Shown one piece after another: positions 59,834-64,000 of a DNA stretch of 64,000 bases; position 1 is the stretch's first letter; every line of letters starts with the position of its first letter. A model generated the notes under the pieces. That model had not been told where the DNA came from, ran no database searches, and worked only from the letters and a program-made list of their open reading frames with translations. Position numbers and translations under genes: made by a program. The stretch is from Warburgia ugandensis (taxonomy: Eukaryota > Streptophyta > Magnoliopsida > Canellales > Canellaceae): contig CP141135.1 in the NCBI GenBank assembly GCA_035236585.1, positions 2,576,001-2,640,000 of the forward strand. Reading direction: 5' to 3'.

Positions 59834-60895
59834 TACTACTATTGGAAGTCCAAGATCTTAATCATGCATTACTATAGAGTATCAGATAAGAATAACAATT
59901 TTGACTTGTAAACAAGAGGAAGACCCACAAAAGATTTGATTTTGAACAACCCTAAAATGACATGTCTAATAGCCTTAGTATGGGGTAGTACCTATGATTT
60001 TTCAGTTTTCTCAGGGCATTTGAGTAGCATGCAGTGTTTTATACTATGTACTTTGGAAAACTTGCATGATTTTGTGCACCAAGAAGAGAAAATTCAACCT
60101 TTTTAGGAAAGATTTAGTCCAACCTTCCTACCTCAATAACCCATATCTTCAAACCATATCTTTGCTAGACAGACGTAGAATCAAGGATCAGATTACGGGA
60201 AATGGGCCGGCTCAAATTGAGGATTGCACTAATGGTACACTCAATATGCAGATAAAATATAGGATTTGAGGGCAGATTAGGTTACATGTCCACGTCAAGT
60301 TTATCTTTGGCACACCCCCACAAGAAAACAACCTTATTCTTGGTTAATTAAGGTAGTTGCTAACCTGGGGATTTTCTCATGTATTGTAGTTTATTAGGTC
60401 TTATGTTGTTAGTCCAACAAAAGATTAACAGTAATATCATTTTAATGATAGATATGACGAGAACAACTTACGCGGAAAATTTAAGGACATTTGTGTGATC
60501 ATAGATCATCATCACAATGGCAGAGCATTCACATCATCCCAATTCATGGAATAGATGGTTTTGTGCCTGCAAGATCTGTTAACATCATCCGCTAACTGCA
60601 GATTTTGATAATAAGAATAATAAGATTGTTTTAGAGATTTAAATGGCAAAGAAATTTATCTATTATGAAGGAAGTGGACTGAGCCTCACTTATCCTTTTT
60701 AATGTGACATAATTCTTTAACATTTAACATGGCTCTCAATCCATATTACATCAATAAGATTGTGGTGGGTCATTGTTTTCTTTTTTGAGTGATAGGTGGG
60801 CCATTTTGATGACGCTGCTTTGGAAAATCTTGACTGAATCTGTTGCATAGATCCTTGGATGGTTGTTTGCCAACTATTGCCACCTCCGAACTAAT

Positions 60896-60897
<2 letters not shown>
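59834..60897. other. Gene-free stretch
   Basis: Nothing recognised. Confidence 0.35.

Positions 60898-60971
<74 letters not shown>
60898..60971. repeat. (GA)n microsatellite, about 74 bp
   Basis: Longest dinucleotide tract in the window, uninterrupted. Confidence 0.97.
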
Positions 60972-60974
<3 letters not shown>

Positions 60975-61342
60975 GCAGTGCGTTTTTTATCATTATTTGG
61001 CCGCCTAAAGGGAACATGTGAGGACCAGCTTTGAGTCATATGTCCACACTGTTCATTTTCTTAACCTCGTCTGAGGTGGCCCAGCAATCCCAAATCTCAT
61101 CCACTTGTAGTCCTAATCCTTTGTATCAGTTTCTGAGCTTTTCTGAGTTGTAAACTGGTAATACAAGACGTTGTGGCTTAAGTCTGCCAAGCATTCCGCA
61201 AAAAATAAAAGCGTGATGGTAAAACCTTTTCTTTTAAGTGTTACCCCCATCAACTGTATAAGTAAGAAAAATAAGTCATAAGCTCATCCAAGTAGAAAGT
61301 TTTTGGAAATGATCCATTTAAGATGGGTTGAGGCTGTAATAT

Positions 61343-61345
<3 letters not shown>
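60972..61345. other. Spacer between two GA tracts
   Basis: Nothing recognised. Confidence 0.35.

Positions 61346-61398
<53 letters not shown>
61346..61398. repeat. (GA)n microsatellite
   Basis: About 26 uninterrupted GA units. Confidence 0.97.
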
Positions 61399-61401
<3 letters not shown>

Positions 61402-61424
61402 ACATAATCTTTTTGGTCATTAGA

Positions 61425-61703
61425 TGTATAGATATTGTTGCCCCACTTCTTATCAGCTTAAGTTCTAAGGTCGATTTGCAAACAAATATGGTATCAGAGT
61501 CTTATTGACTAACTAAAAGGTTGTAAGTTCAAAGTCTTATGACTAATTGAAAGGTCATAAGTTCAATCCCTGGGTACCCCATTTATCAAATCTATGTGCA
61601 AGAGCTTAAAAATGGGCCCCACGCGAAGGGGTGTATTAGAGATATAATATTATTGGCTCACTTCCTATTGACTTTAACTTTTAGGTTGATTAGTAAACTA
61701 ACA
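61425..61703 (+). mobile_element. TRIM-like mini LTR retroelement, 279 bp (SMART-like)
   Basis: The left repeat (61425 to about 61487, tgtatagatattgttg ... cacttcttatcagcttaag) and right repeat (61632-61703, tgtattagagatataat ... cacttcctattgac ... aaca) flank a ~145-bp interior. The interior starts with tggtatcagagt, the initiator-Met primer-binding site, and ends with aatgggccccacgcgaagggg, a purine-rich tract. At 279 bp it falls in the range of the smallest known LTR elements. It is related in sequence to the 54.2-kb element. Confidence 0.7.
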
Positions 61704-61839
61704 ATGAATTAGGTTCAGCTCTTTGAAAGGGCATATACAAGAGCTTTCAAATCTTTTCAGCAGGAATCAGATTTTCAATGGAGATGAACCATTTGATAAG
61801 AAAATTGATTGAAAATTTGCAATTGTTTTCAATAAAAGG
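61704..61839. other. Short spacer
   Basis: Nothing recognised. Confidence 0.3.
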
Positions 61840-63140
61840 CAACCATGGGGAATATTACTCTTGGTTAGACGGTGCAATTGTCTCGATTATGATTTACTGG
61901 AGAGACTTTATTTTGTCTGCGAAGAAAACCAGCATCATGAGTTGAATAATTTGCTTCAAAATATGTTCCTAATTAGATCAAAAGCGAGACGTAAATTAGT
62001 AGGGCGGTGGACTTCTTCAAAGTAAGTTTTCAGTCAGATCCATTTATGGGAAGATTGCAGGAGCCTTTCAAGAGCGACATGGGTGATTAGTCCATGAAAG
62101 ATTCCCCGGCCCACCTTGTGTCATTGTCTTTGCTAGCTTGCCTCCTTGAGTGGAATCCTCATGGTGGATAAATTGAAAATCTTTGCCTGGAAATTTCTAG
62201 AGTACTGCTCTATGTTTGAAGTGGGGGAAGAATTCAGATAATTTACTTGTAGATAGTGGGTTTTCTTCCAAAACTTGGAGATTTGTATTTGTTTTATTTT
62301 CAAGAGAGTGGGTAAGGCCTAGAACTAAAGCGACAGAAATAGTGCATGAAGGCATTTTCAGGCCTAGACAAAATGAAAATTTCTTGGTCGCTTCTGTGGG
62401 CTGCCACCCTTTGGACTATATGGAATGAACGGAAAGGTCTCACCTTCATAAAATGAATCAAGAGAAGAGCATGGCTTGTTTGAGGAGATTTTTAGTCTCA
62501 CTTGTTGGTGGGATCAAGAGGACTCAGAAGGGATATTCTGAATCTAAGTGAACACCACCCCCTTTTGACACTTCAAATCTAATTTTGATAGTTCAAGCAT
62601 TAGTTATCTGAATCTTTGGGACTATAAGGGATATTTTTAGATATCACTTGGAGGTCTTGGTGTAACGGTAAAGTTGTCATTGTGTGACCTTGAGGTCAGG
62701 GGTTCAAGGCATGAAAATAGCCTCTTGCAAAAATGCAAGGAAAGGCTGCGTACTATAGACACTTGTGATCCGCCCCTTCCCTAGACCCTCCATATGCAGG
62801 AGCTTTGTGCACCAGGGCTGCCCCTTTTTTACTTGGAGGTCATGAACTTAGCACACTCAGGTCCTATTAGCACTGCTGATTCAAACAAGGTAGAGGTATG
62901 TTCTCTTGGTCACTGGTTTGGAAATCTGGAATGTGGATGTTGTGGTTCCACTAGTGGTTTAAGGAGACTCTTTCAATGTGATTTGCGGGATCACAACATC
63001 TGAAAAACCTCTATGGATATTTCGAGATACTATTGATCAAGTTAATTCTATTGTGGAATCCCATGAGGATTCATTTCAATAATGTCAAGAGATTGGCAAA
63101 TGATAAAGCAGACGAGCTTACTAGAAAGTGGAATTGATAG
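61840..63140 (+). pseudogene. Decayed L1-type LINE 3' end (zinc-binding RT tail and RNase H)
   Basis: Fragments in several forward frames line up with the tail of plant L1 LINE polyproteins. SKTWRFVFVLFSREWVRPRT (62255-62315) followed by a basic, tryptophan-poor segment and LRRFLVSLVGGIKRTQKGYS corresponds to the zf-RVT module and its linker. MNLAHSGPISTADSNKVEVC (62842-62902) resembles the RNase H segment with the conserved D-S-N-x-A-E. NVKRLANDKADELTRKWN (63080-63135) is the RNase H end. Upstream of the SINE, YKGYFRYHLEV would be the strand before the D-S-N motif. The frame is broken many times. A SINE interrupts the RNase H part. Confidence 0.65.
62646..62841 (+). mobile_element. Au SINE inserted in the L1 RNase H relic
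   Basis: Body 62657-62830: cttggtgtaacggtaaagttg, B box ggttcaaggc, cctcttgcaaaaatgcaagg, ccttccctagaccc and ggctgcccctttttt. Flanks acttggaggtc at 62646-62656 and 62831-62841 are identical. The left flank overlaps what would be the ggggagc start of the family, so the exact 5' border is uncertain by a few bases. Confidence 0.92.
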
Positions 63141-64000
63141 ATATGCTTTGTTGTTTGATTGTTGTACTCAGACCCTTTTAGTATGCTATTTTCTTTGTTT
63201 TTCACAATAAAATCATCACTGTTCGAAAGACAAACTCTAAATCTTGCTGATCTCGAATTTGTAATTTCTAAAAATGGTTGCCTCTAATACATCTGTTCAC
63301 CTCCTTTTTAAGCAATCTTAACTATCCAGGACAATGGCCTTAGCCGACCATTATGGTAGTAAATAATTCTATTCTTCTGGCTGGATTCAAGATAATTTGC
63401 AAGACGGTCAGATCCGAATTAATTTGGGTCAAGGTGTCAAGGATATGATCGGTGAAATTCAGGTTAGGAATTCTTTGATTAGGATTTGGTCAGATATTTT
63501 TTCCTTTTTTTCTTTGTATGAATGGTTTTTGAGCTGATTTTGATTGTGACATGGATCAGAATCCGACAGTGACAGACCAACTCAAACCAATGTATAACAC
63601 CCCACTCAAACCAAAGTATAACTTGGTAAACAACTGCTTAGAGAAGCTAATGTTTACACTTTTACATACCTAACATTACAACCGAACGTACTTTATACCA
63701 ATACTCCAAAACTTGAATCTTTAGAACCAAAATTACCACATATAGATCATTTTGAGTCAAAACTGCCTAACCTACATGCCCGTGTATTCATTCCAAAGCT
63801 TAAGAAACTTGACATGAGAAGAAGTTAATCCTGGCTAATTTAGTGCCAACTAGGTGAATAATCTGGTTTTGTTCTAAGTAATGATGTCACGCAAGAACTT
63901 ATAGAACCACAACCTATTGCAATACAATCCATACGGGCTATACTTAGCCCAATTATTTTCATTGTCAACGAACCTCCCAATTCTGTGAGGTTACTTGTTA
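63141..64000. other. Unassigned sequence at the window end
   Basis: AT-rich; no gene or element end recognised. Could be the 3' UTR of the L1 relic at first. Confidence 0.3.

Noticed and set aside
60770-61039. Ser-Leu or Arg-Glu repeat proteins over the GA tract (also at 56603-56842)
   Set aside because: Translations of a dinucleotide microsatellite, not genes.

Overview
This window is nuclear DNA from a flowering plant. It has GT-AG multi-exon genes with plant-specific products, Au-type SINEs, RTE-clade LINEs with (GAT)n tails, copia and gypsy remnants, TRIM-like elements and many (GA)n/(CT)n microsatellites. The mix suggests a woody angiosperm with a gene-poor, repeat-rich genome; I cannot name the species from the sequence.

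Three host genes can be supported, all on the minus strand. At 24184-24759 there is an intronless gene for a secreted or type I membrane protein of 191 residues with no function I recognise. At 29081-38223 is a complete seven-exon gene for the kinetochore protein MIS12 (240 residues). At 45966-49516 is a complete five-exon cytokinin dehydrogenase gene (CKX, 525 residues). Two gene relics lie between repeats: a carboxylesterase-like fragment near 6.8-7.1 kb and an AP2/ERF fragment near 16.4-16.6 kb. A decayed coding-like stretch near 5.0-5.8 kb carries an in-frame tandem duplication.

Most of the rest is transposon debris. From left to right: the 3' end of a long LTR (1-862), a decayed copia polymerase (1.2-2.7 kb), a 5'-truncated RTE LINE with a perfect 16-bp target duplication (3.65-4.93 kb), a probable 2.76-kb solo LTR of the same family as the window start (8.95-11.7 kb), a second RTE LINE stub (12.9-13.6 kb), a copia LTR with primer-binding site (15.2 kb), three Au SINE copies and a MITE-like element (17.4-19.3 kb), a third LINE fragment (22.5-23.3 kb) and a 195-bp duplication with no visible difference between copies (26.9-27.3 kb). 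The right-hand 18 kb hold two TRIM-like mini-LTR elements, a short tRNA-derived SINE, two more Au SINEs and an L1-type LINE relic interrupted by one of those SINEs.

The most notable object is inside the 6-kb second intron of MIS12. A complete LTR retrotransposon (33082-36917) has two LTRs of about 0.4 kb, an initiator-Met primer site, a polypurine tract and a perfect 5-bp target duplication. Its gypsy-type gag and protease are followed by about 1.1 kb of a host plasma-membrane H+-ATPase coding sequence, without introns, in place of reverse transcriptase, RNase H and nearly all of integrase. The 5' fusion is in frame. This is a transduplication of a host gene and resembles the capture of a proton-ATPase gene by the maize element Bs1.
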